From JAJZCD01 sp964570005 (GTDB taxonomy: Bacteria; Patescibacteriota; Saccharimonadia; Saccharimonadales; UBA4665): DNA of 15,455 nucleotides. Made by a program: the position numbers and the translations under genes. The stretch covers positions 1-15,455 of the forward strand of contig CAZMWE010000022.1 of assembly GCA_964570005.1 (NCBI GenBank), in the 5' to 3' direction. The first letter of the stretch is position 1, and each line of letters opens with the position of its first letter. The notes beneath the pieces are model-generated. The model made no database searches, was not told where the DNA came from, and saw nothing but the letters and a program-made list of their open reading frames with translations. Below, piece by piece: positions 1-6,417 of the stretch.

Positions 1-285
1 TTGAGAGACTTATGTGTGAGGTGGAGTTTTGGGAGGTGTTTTAGGGAAAGAACGAAGGTTTTTGATATGGTTATCCTTCTCTAGTCCATATGTTGACTGT
101 CGAATAGGTAAGCTTGTCGCTCATGAGACACCCGCAAGCGAGTTTCTCATCGTGCCGGGCAATTGGAATACATTTGCTCGGGCTGCCCTTCCCCGTCTGT
201 TAACGGTTTAGAGAGTATTGGTTTCCTATTCGATTTTTGCCGGATTGTTAAGGTGCGCGTAACTTACAGCCGCTTCAGCCCATAC
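1..285. other. Non-coding, inverted-repeat-rich region downstream of mraZ
   Basis: No frame here looks convincingly coding on either strand, and the expected mraZ neighbour rsmH is not visible. The stretch has several inverted repeats: a 9-bp pair TCGAATAGG (100-108) with CCTATTCGA (225-233); a hairpin with ATGAGA (123-128) and TCTCAT (145-150); a stem of 154-162 with 174-183, whose G-T pair would be allowed only in a plus-strand RNA; CCGT/ACGG (193-206); and ATATGG/CCATAT near 65-90. The nested layout suggests a structured RNA or a long untranslated region. I looked for hallmark sequences of RNase P RNA, tmRNA, SRP RNA and tRNA and found none. Identity unknown. Confidence 0.35.
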
Positions 286-648
286 CTACTCCGCCGCCAT
301 GATGCGCCAGTATTTGCCCACGGAAACCGCCGAGATATCTTTGTCGATACCCGCGTAATCCAGCAGGTGCTGCTCCAGCGTGATTCTGCCCTGTTTGCCG
401 TCCGGCGCCTGTTCGATTTTGCCCATGCGGAACTGTACGTTCAGGTCCGCGATGCGCTCATCCAGAATGTCGCCTTCCAGCCTGGGTTCGACCAGCTGGT
501 CCCATACATCCTTGGGGTAAAGGTGCAGGTACTTACCAAATCCCCGGGTAATGACTGCTCCGCTCGCAAACTTATCGCGAAGTTCGGTCGGTATTGTCAA
601 CCGCCGCTTCTCGTCAAGCTTACGCTGGAAGTAGTCCACCTGTGTCAT
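286..648 (-). CDS. mraZ: MraZ transcriptional regulator
   Basis: MraZ is a nucleoid-associated DNA-binding repressor that forms a ring of AbrB-like domains and controls the division and cell-wall (dcw) cluster, including its own gene. The 120-aa product is slightly shorter than the usual ~140-150 aa. It has the two SpoVT/AbrB half-domains expected: an N-terminal half with the family signature DEKRRLTIP (residues 12-20) and a C-terminal half with the weaker repeat GKQGRITLEQHL. The ATG has no Shine-Dalgarno. A promoter and a phased operator lie upstream at 714-766, consistent with autorepression. No rsmH or ftsI follows within the visible 285 bp, which is unusual for mraZ. Confidence 0.93.
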   Translation of the reverse strand: MTQVDYFQRKLDEKRRLTIPTELRDKFASGAVITRGFGKYLHLYPKDVWDQLVEPRLEGDILDERIADLNVQFRMGKIEQAPDGKQGRITLEQHLLDYAGIDKDISAVSVGKYWRIMAAE

Positions 649-697
649 TGGTTATGTAAGTTTGAAGTTACTAGTGAGTTTTTGTTTTTTATTTTGC

Positions 698-720
698 GGT
701 AGGTAGGGTTGCTACCTACC
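698..720 (-). promoter_or_regulatory. Perfect 9-bp hairpin in the mraZ leader
   Basis: GGTAGGTAG (698-706) and CTACCTACC (712-720) are perfect complements around a 5-nt loop. The element lies between the mraZ transcription start and ATG, and its right arm overlaps the weakest MraZ-like box (714-718). The minus strand downstream is A-rich rather than T-rich, so it is not a terminator there. It could be a leader RNA stem or part of the operator. Confidence 0.5.
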
Positions 721-759
721 ATTACCCACTGACATGAGTGTACTACCCACTCACACCCA
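714..759 (-). promoter_or_regulatory. MraZ operator: helically phased TGGGT boxes
   Basis: Read on the minus strand, TGGGT occurs at 755-759, 745-749 and 724-728, with a variant TAGGT at 714-718. Successive spacings are 10, 21 and 10 bp, so all boxes lie on one face of the helix. Known MraZ operators are short direct repeats of TGGGN-type boxes with about 10-bp periodicity upstream of mraZ. Here the boxes fill the promoter spacer and the start-site region, which fits autorepression by occlusion. Confidence 0.8.
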
Positions 760-766
760 CTTACAA
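737..766 (-). promoter_or_regulatory. Putative mraZ promoter
   Basis: A -35 box TTGTAA (761-766) and a -10 box TACACT (737-742) are separated by 18 bp, predicting a start near 730 and an ~80-nt leader. Two MraZ boxes sit in the spacer and one at the start site. Confidence 0.55.
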
Positions 767-778
767 GTACTTTTTAGC

Positions 779-805
779 AAAAACGAGGGTTTGTACCCTC
801 TTTTT
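779..805. terminator. Bidirectional intrinsic terminator
   Basis: GAGGGT (785-790) and ACCCTC (795-800) form a 6-bp stem with loop TTGT. TTTTT follows on the plus strand (801-805), and five A on the plus strand at 779-783 give TTTTT on the minus strand. On the minus strand it would end the transcript of the 80-aa gene before the mraZ promoter. Confidence 0.7.
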
Positions 806-870
806 CCACAGAAACCTAAACCTGTGTATAATCAACACAACATATAGCGCACCGCCTGTGTTACATGGCG

Positions 871-1113
871 CTACTTACCACCGACCGTCGTGTTACGAAT
901 ACCGACATTGAGGATAATAGGCGGATGCCCTGTCTCGGCATCCCGCAAATAGACGTTATCCATCACGGCTGGCGGCGTTGGCACCGCCTGCAGCGCCCGT
1001 AGCATTTCCCCGCTACACTTCACGCTGGTAAGCAACAGTGCGGCAATTGCCACGATCATGCTGCCATGCCAGTGAATGGGATGAAGATGCCGGTGCAGTG
1101 TTTTTGTTTTCAT
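871..1113 (-). CDS. Small single-membrane-segment protein, function unknown
   Basis: I do not recognise this 80-aa protein. It starts with a basic, histidine-rich stretch (HRHLHPIHWHG, about residues 8-18). A single hydrophobic segment follows (about 19-32), then a Pro-rich linker and a polar tail, suggesting an N-in membrane anchor with an exposed C-terminal domain. A Cys follows the membrane segment, but the preceding Lys breaks a lipobox. An in-frame ATG at 1176 would lie inside the -10 box, so the start at 1113 is preferred. There is no Shine-Dalgarno. The gene is alone in its transcription unit, between a near-consensus promoter and the terminator at 779-805. Confidence 0.55.
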   Translation of the reverse strand: MKTKTLHRHLHPIHWHGSMIVAIAALLLTSVKCSGEMLRALQAVPTPPAVMDNVYLRDAETGHPPIILNVGIRNTTVGGK

Positions 1114-1137
1114 GGTTTTATAGTCAAAAATATTTGT

Positions 1138-1163
1138 TTTACTATTTATTTTGAAATAGTAAA
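1138..1163 (-). promoter_or_regulatory. 10-bp perfect palindrome at the transcription start of the 80-aa gene
   Basis: TTTACTATTT (1138-1147) and AAATAGTAAA (1154-1163) are perfect reverse complements separated by 6 bp. They lie just downstream of the -10 box and cover the predicted start near 1160. This is a typical position for a dimeric repressor operator, or the transcript could start with an AU-rich hairpin. Confidence 0.5.
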
Positions 1164-1166
1164 TAC

Positions 1167-1195
1167 ATAGTAGCAAAATATAAGCATTTTGTCAA
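1167..1195 (-). promoter_or_regulatory. Near-consensus sigma70-type promoter of the 80-aa gene
   Basis: TTGACA (1190-1195), a 17-bp spacer and TACTAT (1167-1172). The -35 box is perfect and the -10 box differs from TATAAT at two positions. It is the best promoter in the window, serving a very small gene. Confidence 0.75.
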
Positions 1196-1204
1196 TTTTG
1201 TGTG

Positions 1205-1240
1205 ATAAAACTAAAGCGACCGGATTTAGCCCGGCCGCTT
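1205..1240 (-). terminator. Intrinsic terminator of the hydrolase/AKR operon
   Basis: The arms 1214-1223 and 1231-1240 form a 10-bp GC-rich stem with one G-U pair in the minus-strand RNA and a 7-nt loop. A U-rich tail (TTTAGTTTT, 1213-1205) follows. It lies just past the aldo/keto reductase stop codon. Confidence 0.75.
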
Positions 1241-1261
1241 CCCTGTTTGATCGTTTTAACG

Positions 1262-2107
1262 TTATTCAGGCTGCGCGAGCGCGTCGAGCAGGGTGATGTC
1301 ATCCTCATCAAGGATAATGTTTAGAGCCTTCATATTCTGCTCTAGGTGCTCTACCCGGCCGGTACCCGGAATTGGCAGACAGACGGGCGAGTGCTGCAGC
1401 AGCCATGCCAATCCGATCTGCCGGGAAGTCACGTCGTGCTTCTTGGCGATTTCGTCGATGGTCTGCTGGTTAAGGCCACCGGCATTACCACCCATAGGAA
1501 AATACGGTATAAAAGCAATGCTATTTTCCTCGCATACCTTGAGCACATCTTCGGAGACGCGGTTTAGCACACTGTAGCTGTTTTGTACGCTAGTGATTTG
1601 GCCCATGCCCATCGCCGTTTGCAGCTGTTCCACGGAAATGTTGCTGAGGCCCACATGTTTGATTTTGCCTTCGGCCTGTAGGTCAAAAAAAGCTTTGACC
1701 GACGTTTCGAATGGAACCTTCGGGTCCGGCCGGTGGAGCTGGTACAGGTAAATCTGCTCAACACCCAGGCGGTGCAGACTACCTTCGACCGCCTCGCGGA
1801 TATGCTCAGGTGTGCCGTCCGGTACCCACACTCCTGGGCCAGTCCGGGTCTGCCCGCCCTTAGTGGCAATGACGAGGTCCTCCGAATACGGTGAAAGTGC
1901 ATCATGGATGAGATCTTCCGAAAGAGCCGGACCGTAAGCATCAGCCGTATCGATAAAGTTTACGCCAAGTTCAACTGCCCGCTTGAGAGTGGCCTTGGCC
2001 TCTTCGATATTCTTCGGAGGTCCCCAAATCCCCTCGCCGGTAATACGCATCGCGCCGAACCCCAGACGATTGATTATCTTGTCGCCAAGTTGCATTGTTT
2101 TGTCCAT
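1262..2107 (-). CDS. Aldo/keto reductase
   Basis: NAD(P)H-dependent oxidoreductase of the aldo/keto reductase superfamily, a cytosolic TIM barrel reducing carbonyls; the substrate cannot be read from sequence. The 281-aa protein has the catalytic tetrad: Asp53 and Tyr58 in FIDTADAYG, Lys83 in ATKGG and His125 in YQLHRPDP. The family pattern for the NADPH site is visible near the C-terminus (PIPGTGRVEHLEQN). The start at 2107 is chosen because AGGAGG (2114-2119) lies 6 nt upstream. A longer reading from 2146 would overlap the upstream gene by 29 nt. It is the second gene of a two-gene operon behind the MBL-fold gene (10-nt gap) and ends at a strong terminator. Confidence 0.92.
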   Translation of the reverse strand: MDKTMQLGDKIINRLGFGAMRITGEGIWGPPKNIEEAKATLKRAVELGVNFIDTADAYGPALSEDLIHDALSPYSEDLVIATKGGQTRTGPGVWVPDGTPEHIREAVEGSLHRLGVEQIYLYQLHRPDPKVPFETSVKAFFDLQAEGKIKHVGLSNISVEQLQTAMGMGQITSVQNSYSVLNRVSEDVLKVCEENSIAFIPYFPMGGNAGGLNQQTIDEIAKKHDVTSRQIGLAWLLQHSPVCLPIPGTGRVEHLEQNMKALNIILDEDDITLLDALAQPE

Positions 2108-2117
2108 GTAAGTCCTC

Positions 2118-2741
2118 CTAGGCGTCGGTTTCGAACGGTTGGCCATTAACAGCTTTTATAAACGTAATCCCCTGGGCAGCGAACGTCTGCTCCAGCCTAT
2201 CATACAGCCCCGTGCGGGCCTCGTCACGCCAATGCCAGTCGTGGATCGGCACGATATATTTGGGCTTCAGCTCCAAGGCAAGATCGACGGCTTTTTGGGT
2301 CGAGCCCCACGGTGCCTGTACCGGGAGTGCGAGCACCGGCTTGGTAGCGATAAAAGTATGGCTGTCGCCGGGGTGAGTCAGGGTGCCCAGATAGTGCACG
2401 CCTATGTTCTGCGGTGGCGCCAGAAACGGCTCGTGGCCCTCGTGGGGTGCCAAAAACAGCTGAATACCGTCGGAAGAGACACCGGTGGCCGCGACGTTTT
2501 TATCACGAAGCTGCTCGATTATTTCAGGGGTGGCGGTGATGCGCGCCTGCGGATACAGCACCGCGAGCTGCTCGACCAGATCAAGGTTGAAATGGTCAGA
2601 GTGGACATGGGTAATGATAATATCGTCTAACTTGGGCAGCGTGTTGAGATCGACGGTACTGTAGATGCCTGGGTCGAACAGCGCAGTCCGCTCCGGAGTT
2701 TCCAAGAGCAGGCAGGCATGCCCCAGTTTGGTAATTTTCAC
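2118..2741 (-). CDS. MBL-fold metal-dependent hydrolase (UPF0173/UlaG-like)
   Basis: Metallo-beta-lactamase-fold hydrolase, probably binding two metal ions in the cytosol; the substrate is unknown. The 207-aa protein has the metal-binding motif THVHSDH (His45, His47, Asp49, His50), a second ligand region THPGDSH (His123, Asp126, His128) and a late ligand PIHDWH (His167, His170). The start is GTG at 2741: AAGGAGGAG (2750-2758) lies 8 nt upstream and the N-terminus then reads MKITKLGHAC, as is usual for this family. A longer ATG form would begin upstream of the likely start of transcription. Its stop codon overlaps the Shine-Dalgarno of the reductase gene, suggesting coupled translation. Confidence 0.88.
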   Translation of the reverse strand: MKITKLGHACLLLETPERTALFDPGIYSTVDLNTLPKLDDIIITHVHSDHFNLDLVEQLAVLYPQARITATPEIIEQLRDKNVAATGVSSDGIQLFLAPHEGHEPFLAPPQNIGVHYLGTLTHPGDSHTFIATKPVLALPVQAPWGSTQKAVDLALELKPKYIVPIHDWHWRDEARTGLYDRLEQTFAAQGITFIKAVNGQPFETDA

Positions 2742-2768
2742 GGTCGTTACTCCTCCTTGACTGCCTAC

Positions 2769-2774
2769 AGTATA
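2769..2774 (-). promoter_or_regulatory. Putative -10 box of the MBL/AKR operon
   Basis: TATACT on the minus strand, ~28 nt before the GTG start and upstream of the Shine-Dalgarno. A weak -35-like CCGACA lies 15 bp further upstream. Confidence 0.4.
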
Positions 2775-2807
2775 ACGCACCGGCTTAGGTGTCGGCTATG
2801 GAATCCG

Positions 2808-3410
2808 CTACGCCGCGCGTTTTCTGCGGAAACGAAGGTCGTGATAAGCCAGTTCACCGCGGTGGGTATCCAATCCGTCGATATACGCTTCGAACTCTTT
2901 GAGCAGTGTGCTGTAGCGTTGGTTAGGCGTCAGCAGTTTGAGCAGTTTGCCCTGCTGCGCCAGGTATTCCACCAGGCCAAAAAAGTCGCCGTCGCCGCTC
3001 ACTAGTACCGCTTTATCGTAATTGTCATATTCCTTCATGGCATACAGCACCAGATCGGCATCAATGTTACCTTTGACAATCGGCTTCGGAGCGTCTTTAC
3101 CCTCCTGCTCGTCTTCCTGGCTTTGCTGAGCCTTGACCTCCAACGTGGGCTTGAGCACTACTAGGTAGCCATGCTCGTGCATCAGCTCGTACAAGCTTTC
3201 GTTCTCGACCATGTAGCCGATAAACATATAGGCATGTGTCACGTTATATTCATCAGCTAGCCACTGGCGGAACCGCCTCCAGTCCATTTTCCAGCCGATT
3301 TTCTGCACGCCCAGGTTTAAGTTCTGGCTATCAATGAAGGCATAATTGCCTCTAGGTTGTGGTTTAGATTTCGGCTGAGCAGAACGCCTGCGGCGACCCG
3401 GTTGATTCAT
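2808..3410 (-). CDS. NYN-domain (LabA/DUF88, PIN-like) nuclease
   Basis: NYN domains are PIN-fold, Mg-dependent RNases. The 200-aa protein begins with a basic tail (residues 1-20, Arg-rich) that could bind nucleic acid. The fold follows with its acidic residues: Asp27 and Asn30 in FIDSQNLN, Asp117/Asp119 in GNIDADLVL, and Asp140/Asp142 in SGDGDF. The order matches LabA-like proteins of the NYN family. A charged Glu/Gln/Lys insert (about 93-110) separates two parts of the domain, and the C-terminus is basic (RFRRKRAA). The start has no Shine-Dalgarno, and a -10-like TATCAT (3417-3422) lies 6 nt before the ATG. The gene is 29 nt downstream of the Pif1-type helicase. Confidence 0.85.
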   Translation of the reverse strand: MNQPGRRRRSAQPKSKPQPRGNYAFIDSQNLNLGVQKIGWKMDWRRFRQWLADEYNVTHAYMFIGYMVENESLYELMHEHGYLVVLKPTLEVKAQQSQEDEQEGKDAPKPIVKGNIDADLVLYAMKEYDNYDKAVLVSGDGDFFGLVEYLAQQGKLLKLLTPNQRYSTLLKEFEAYIDGLDTHRGELAYHDLRFRRKRAA

Positions 3411-3439
3411 ATGCTTATGATAACACTTGAGCGTGTATT

Positions 3440-4978
3440 TTAGTTTTTAGTGAGGATCTCCAGCAGTTCGGGCCCATAGCGGTCGAGCTTACCCTGGCCC
3501 ATACCCTTAACGCCGAGGAGCGCCTGAGTGGTTTGCGGTTTGCGGCGAGCTAGCTCCTCGAGCAGCTTGTTGTGAGCAATGATATACGCGGGCAGATTAT
3601 CTGCTTCGGCACGCTGGAGCCGCCAGCTCTTCAGTCGCTCAAATAGCGCTTCGTCGTACGGTGCGGGCACGTCGACATAATATTCTTCAGTTTGTTCCGG
3701 TTCGGGCTCGTTAGCTATGTCTTCGGTGATGTTGGCCAGCCCCTCTGAGCTAGCACGCAGGTCGGCGTCAAATTCGAAAATCATCGGGTGCATGGCGAGT
3801 GCCATCTGGTTGATACCAGCAAGGTATACGCCGTCCATGCTACGCACCCGGCTCAGAGCGACATACCCCATGCCGGGTGTAAAGCTGCGGCTCAGGTCGA
3901 TTTCGGCCGCGTCTAGGCTCATGCCCTGACTCTTGTGAATGGTAATGGCCCATGCCAGACGCAGCGGCAGCTGGGCGACCTCGGCCCGCGTGCGCCCGTC
4001 TTCTTCAAGCTTCCAGCTGTGGCGCTCGACTTTTATCTCACGGCCGTTCGGCAACCGTACGATGGGCGTGTCGCCGTCAAAATCTACCACCCTGCCGCGC
4101 GTACCGTTCACAAAGCCGGCCCCGAAGTTATTGGCCACAAACATTACTTCGGCGCCCTTTTTCAGTTCTAGACGTTCCGGTGCAAGGACGCTTTTTTGCA
4201 GCTGCTCCACCTTGGTCGCCTGGCCACTGGTCTGCGCCTGGTAGACTTTGCCCTCGTCCAGGATGTCTTTTAGATGGCGATCGTTAATACTATCTACATC
4301 CATGTTGTGGCTATAGAGCCGTGTGACTACCAGGTCACCAGGGCGCTGCTCACGCAACCGCTCGGTGAGCGCCGCTTCGTGCAGTTCATTCACATCGCCG
4401 CGCCGCATAGCTTCCAGCAGATCAAGCAGCGGATCGCCTGCTTGTGCCTGACGATGCTGCTCGGTGATATAGCAGATTTTGGGGTTCAATTCTGTCCAGG
4501 CGGCGCTTAAGTGCGCAAAGTCAGCTACATCAGTGCCACGCGAGATAGGTGGCAGCTGGAACAAATCACCCACCAATATCACTTGCAAACCGCCGAACGG
4601 CTCATCGCTTTTACGCAGCAGCTTAGCGACCTCGTTGACCATATCGAGCCGGTGGCCGTGCAGCATGCTTACCTCGTCGATAACCAGCACGTCCGCACCG
4701 TTATAGCGCTTGATCAGCCGATCGTTTTTGGCCAGATTGTCTTTGTCCCAATCGCTCAAAAATTCTTTAATACCCAGCCCCGACCAACTATGGATGGTCG
4801 TGCCGCCGATATGCGTCGCCGCGATACCGGTGCTGGCCGTGACAGCCACGTTCTTGCCCGCCCGTGCAGCACGCCGGATGAATTGGTTCAGCACATATGT
4901 CTTACCCGCACCCGGCGCGCCGGTTAAGAACACTGAGCTACCGTCCAACATCACTCGTAACGCTTGCGCCTGCCTCAT
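3440..4978 (-). CDS. Pif1/RecD-like SF1B DNA helicase with C-terminal HRDC domain
   Basis: ATP-dependent 5'-3' helicase of the Pif1/RecD group (512 aa). Motif I is GAPGAGKT (20-27). An ATASTGIAA-like motif Ia appears as VTASTGIAATHIGG (46-59, a Pif1 hallmark), Walker B as VLVIDEVSML (97-106), motif III as LVGDLFQLPP, and the motif V-VI region as AWAITIHKSQGMSLDAAEIDL followed by YVALSRVRS. After about residue 440 comes an HRDC-type helical domain with the typical ending LLGVKGMGQGKLDRYGPELLEIL. The start at 4978 is preferred because a TACAAT box (4988-4993) lies 9 nt upstream, whereas an ATG at 5008 would lie above it. The role (replication repair or defence) is not decided by sequence. Confidence 0.9.
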   Translation of the reverse strand: MRQAQALRVMLDGSSVFLTGAPGAGKTYVLNQFIRRAARAGKNVAVTASTGIAATHIGGTTIHSWSGLGIKEFLSDWDKDNLAKNDRLIKRYNGADVLVIDEVSMLHGHRLDMVNEVAKLLRKSDEPFGGLQVILVGDLFQLPPISRGTDVADFAHLSAAWTELNPKICYITEQHRQAQAGDPLLDLLEAMRRGDVNELHEAALTERLREQRPGDLVVTRLYSHNMDVDSINDRHLKDILDEGKVYQAQTSGQATKVEQLQKSVLAPERLELKKGAEVMFVANNFGAGFVNGTRGRVVDFDGDTPIVRLPNGREIKVERHSWKLEEDGRTRAEVAQLPLRLAWAITIHKSQGMSLDAAEIDLSRSFTPGMGYVALSRVRSMDGVYLAGINQMALAMHPMIFEFDADLRASSEGLANITEDIANEPEPEQTEEYYVDVPAPYDEALFERLKSWRLQRAEADNLPAYIIAHNKLLEELARRKPQTTQALLGVKGMGQGKLDRYGPELLEILTKN

Positions 4979-4987
4979 ATACCCCTT

Positions 4988-4995
4988 ATTGTACC
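4988..4995 (-). promoter_or_regulatory. Putative -10 region of the helicase gene (GGTACAAT)
   Basis: GGTACAAT on the minus strand, with TACAAT ending 9 nt before the ATG. A -35-like CGGACA can be placed 17 bp upstream. The same CGGTACAAT string lies at the same distance from the KwaB-like gene (6391-6399). Confidence 0.45.
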
Positions 4996-5029
4996 GGCCG
5001 CATTTCAAGTTGTCCGCTGTAGTTTTTAC

Positions 5030-5248
5030 TCAGACAGCAATATCAAAGAAGTAACTCGTTGTGACCAGCTGCTCGTCCCCCTGGACTACCAGAGAGGTCT
5101 CTTTGTTGACTAGCTTATACGTCAAGGACTTCCCTTCTAGCGTGACCCTAAGGGTCTCGCCTACCGATAGAGGGATGCCACCCTGCCAGTCATATTGGCC
5201 TTGGTAATTGCCGTCGTTAAAAGTCGCCATAGTTGTCTTTTTAATCAT
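5030..5248 (-). CDS. Small beta-rich protein, function unknown
   Basis: A 72-aa (or 66-aa, from a second ATG at 5230) soluble protein that I do not recognise. It has no membrane segment. Alternating short hydrophobic and polar stretches (LRVTLEGKSLTYKLVNKETSLVV) suggest a small all-beta fold of SH3 or OB size. It sits 17 nt downstream of the KwaB-like gene and about 50 nt upstream of the helicase, on the same strand. It may therefore be co-transcribed with the KwaB-like gene. Neither start has a Shine-Dalgarno. Confidence 0.55.
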   Translation of the reverse strand: MIKKTTMATFNDGNYQGQYDWQGGIPLSVGETLRVTLEGKSLTYKLVNKETSLVVQGDEQLVTTSYFFDIAV

Positions 5249-5265
5249 AGCTATACATTAGCAGA

Positions 5266-6381
5266 CTATGCACCGTCGGGAATTTGGGCCATCGGATTGT
5301 CGTCTTCTTTGTCCGGCTTGAGCAGGCGCTTTTTGATAATTTCGTAGCGCTCACCGGTGACCGGGCTCTCCATATAGTCATCATTCATCAGGTTGATGAT
5401 CTTGCTCATGTCTTTATCGTCAATAACGATAATTGCGCCGCTGTCATCCGGCATGACGCCCAGATCCAGATCTTCGGACTGCTGCAAAATCTGGTCCTGG
5501 GTGATTTTGCCTACTTCCAACTTTTGGAGCTTTTTGACCAGTGCCTTTTTATCCTTAACGAGTGATTGGATACCCTGCCCTTCGGCAAAACTCAGTCGGT
5601 ATGTTTCTTCGATTTCGCGGATCTTGCTTTCGGCAATCGCCTGCTCTTTAGCATCGTAACCGAACAGCGTCTTGAGTTTGGGCTGGCTAAACACGTACAG
5701 GTCTTGGTCGATGACGAGCAGCTGCGGGTCGGTTGGCAGCCGCAGCGCCGCATCGGCATCAAACGGGATAAATTTGTCACCGCGCAGCATCCACCCCACC
5801 TTACCCTTCATCACCTGGCTCTTGGGCAAGACTTTTACCACATAAAACGGCTTGGCCATCTCGGGATGGCGGACGCGCGCCAGCACGCCCTTCATGTGAT
5901 TGATGTCGTGCTCGTCCTCTTTGAACAGCACGATTTCGTGTTCCTGGGTTTTGAGCCAACCGAGCGTTTCGCGCAGTTTTTCCACTTTGCTCACCTGAGT
6001 ACGCTGCAGCACCAGTTCCTCGGCCTCGGCTTGCTCAAAGCCGCGCACGATCAGGCCCTTATCAACCCCCTCCAGGATAAATTCGAGCATTTCGTCGATA
6101 AAAATCGGCTCCAACTGCTTTTTAAGTTGCTCTGCCAGATTGGTCTTGTACAGCACATAGTTTTTGCTGATAAAAAACAGCTCGACTTTCAGTTCATCTT
6201 TGTACTGCACCAGGTTGTTGGCCCACGCGAATACGTCGGTTTCTTGGTAGTTTTCCGGCCGGTAGCCATCATCCGGCACAATGTCTACTGGAGCCGAATG
6301 TGCTGGGGTTTGTACGGTTGGTTCCTGAGGTGGAGTTGGCACCGCGGCTTCGGCGGCTGGAGAGTTTGCGTCAGTGTCCAT
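5266..6381 (-). CDS. KwaB-like (DUF4868) protein
   Basis: A 371-aa soluble protein. The first ~45 residues are Pro/Ala/Thr-rich and probably disordered; the rest is a mixed alpha/beta domain. The middle resembles DUF4868, the domain of KwaB in the Kiwa anti-phage system: an alpha-helical stretch with VEKLRETLGWL, a beta strand FYVVKVLPKS, then LLVIDQDLYVFSQPKLKTLFGYDAKEQ (about 221-247), matching the family pattern of a hydrophobic strand followed by a phenylalanine/leucine-rich 'xLFxY' helix start. KwaB binds DNA and acts with the membrane protein KwaA; no KwaA-like multi-pass protein is adjacent here. Assignment is by pattern recognition only. The likely promoter is almost at the ATG. Confidence 0.6.
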   Translation of the reverse strand: MDTDANSPAAEAAVPTPPQEPTVQTPAHSAPVDIVPDDGYRPENYQETDVFAWANNLVQYKDELKVELFFISKNYVLYKTNLAEQLKKQLEPIFIDEMLEFILEGVDKGLIVRGFEQAEAEELVLQRTQVSKVEKLRETLGWLKTQEHEIVLFKEDEHDINHMKGVLARVRHPEMAKPFYVVKVLPKSQVMKGKVGWMLRGDKFIPFDADAALRLPTDPQLLVIDQDLYVFSQPKLKTLFGYDAKEQAIAESKIREIEETYRLSFAEGQGIQSLVKDKKALVKKLQKLEVGKITQDQILQQSEDLDLGVMPDDSGAIIVIDDKDMSKIINLMNDDYMESPVTGERYEIIKKRLLKPDKEDDNPMAQIPDGA

Positions 6382-6390
6382 CAGAAAAAT

Positions 6391-6398
6391 ATTGTACC
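6391..6398 (-). promoter_or_regulatory. Putative -10 region of the KwaB-like gene (GGTACAAT)
   Basis: TACAAT (6391-6396) preceded by CGG, ending 9 nt before the ATG, so the mRNA would have a leader of only a few nucleotides. There is no Shine-Dalgarno and no good -35 box. Confidence 0.45.
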
Positions 6399-6417
6399 GT
6401 AAGTCTTCCGGCTCGCC

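Noticed and set aside
29..211. 60-codon plus-strand frame at the left edge
   Set aside because: It crosses the hairpin-rich region and has no recognisable protein features. A weak GGGAGG upstream is not enough.
1..285. RNase P RNA, tmRNA or SRP RNA
   Set aside because: The conserved core sequences of these RNAs were looked for on both strands and not found.
163..702. 179-codon open frame on the plus strand
   Set aside because: It is antisense to the clear mraZ gene and its translation has no family character.
823..832. Plus-strand promoter (TATAAT at 827-832)
   Set aside because: It would point into the antisense of the 80-aa gene, with only a poor -35. It is more simply read as part of a DnaA-box-like sequence.
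845..873. Terminator formed by TAGCGC/GCGCTA after the 80-aa gene
   Set aside because: The 6-bp stem has a 17-nt loop and no T-run on the minus strand. The hairpin at 785-800 is the better terminator.
5566..6402. 278-codon plus-strand frame
   Set aside because: It mirrors the KwaB-like gene; the minus strand gives a sensible protein while this one is His/Leu/Phe-rich shadow sequence.
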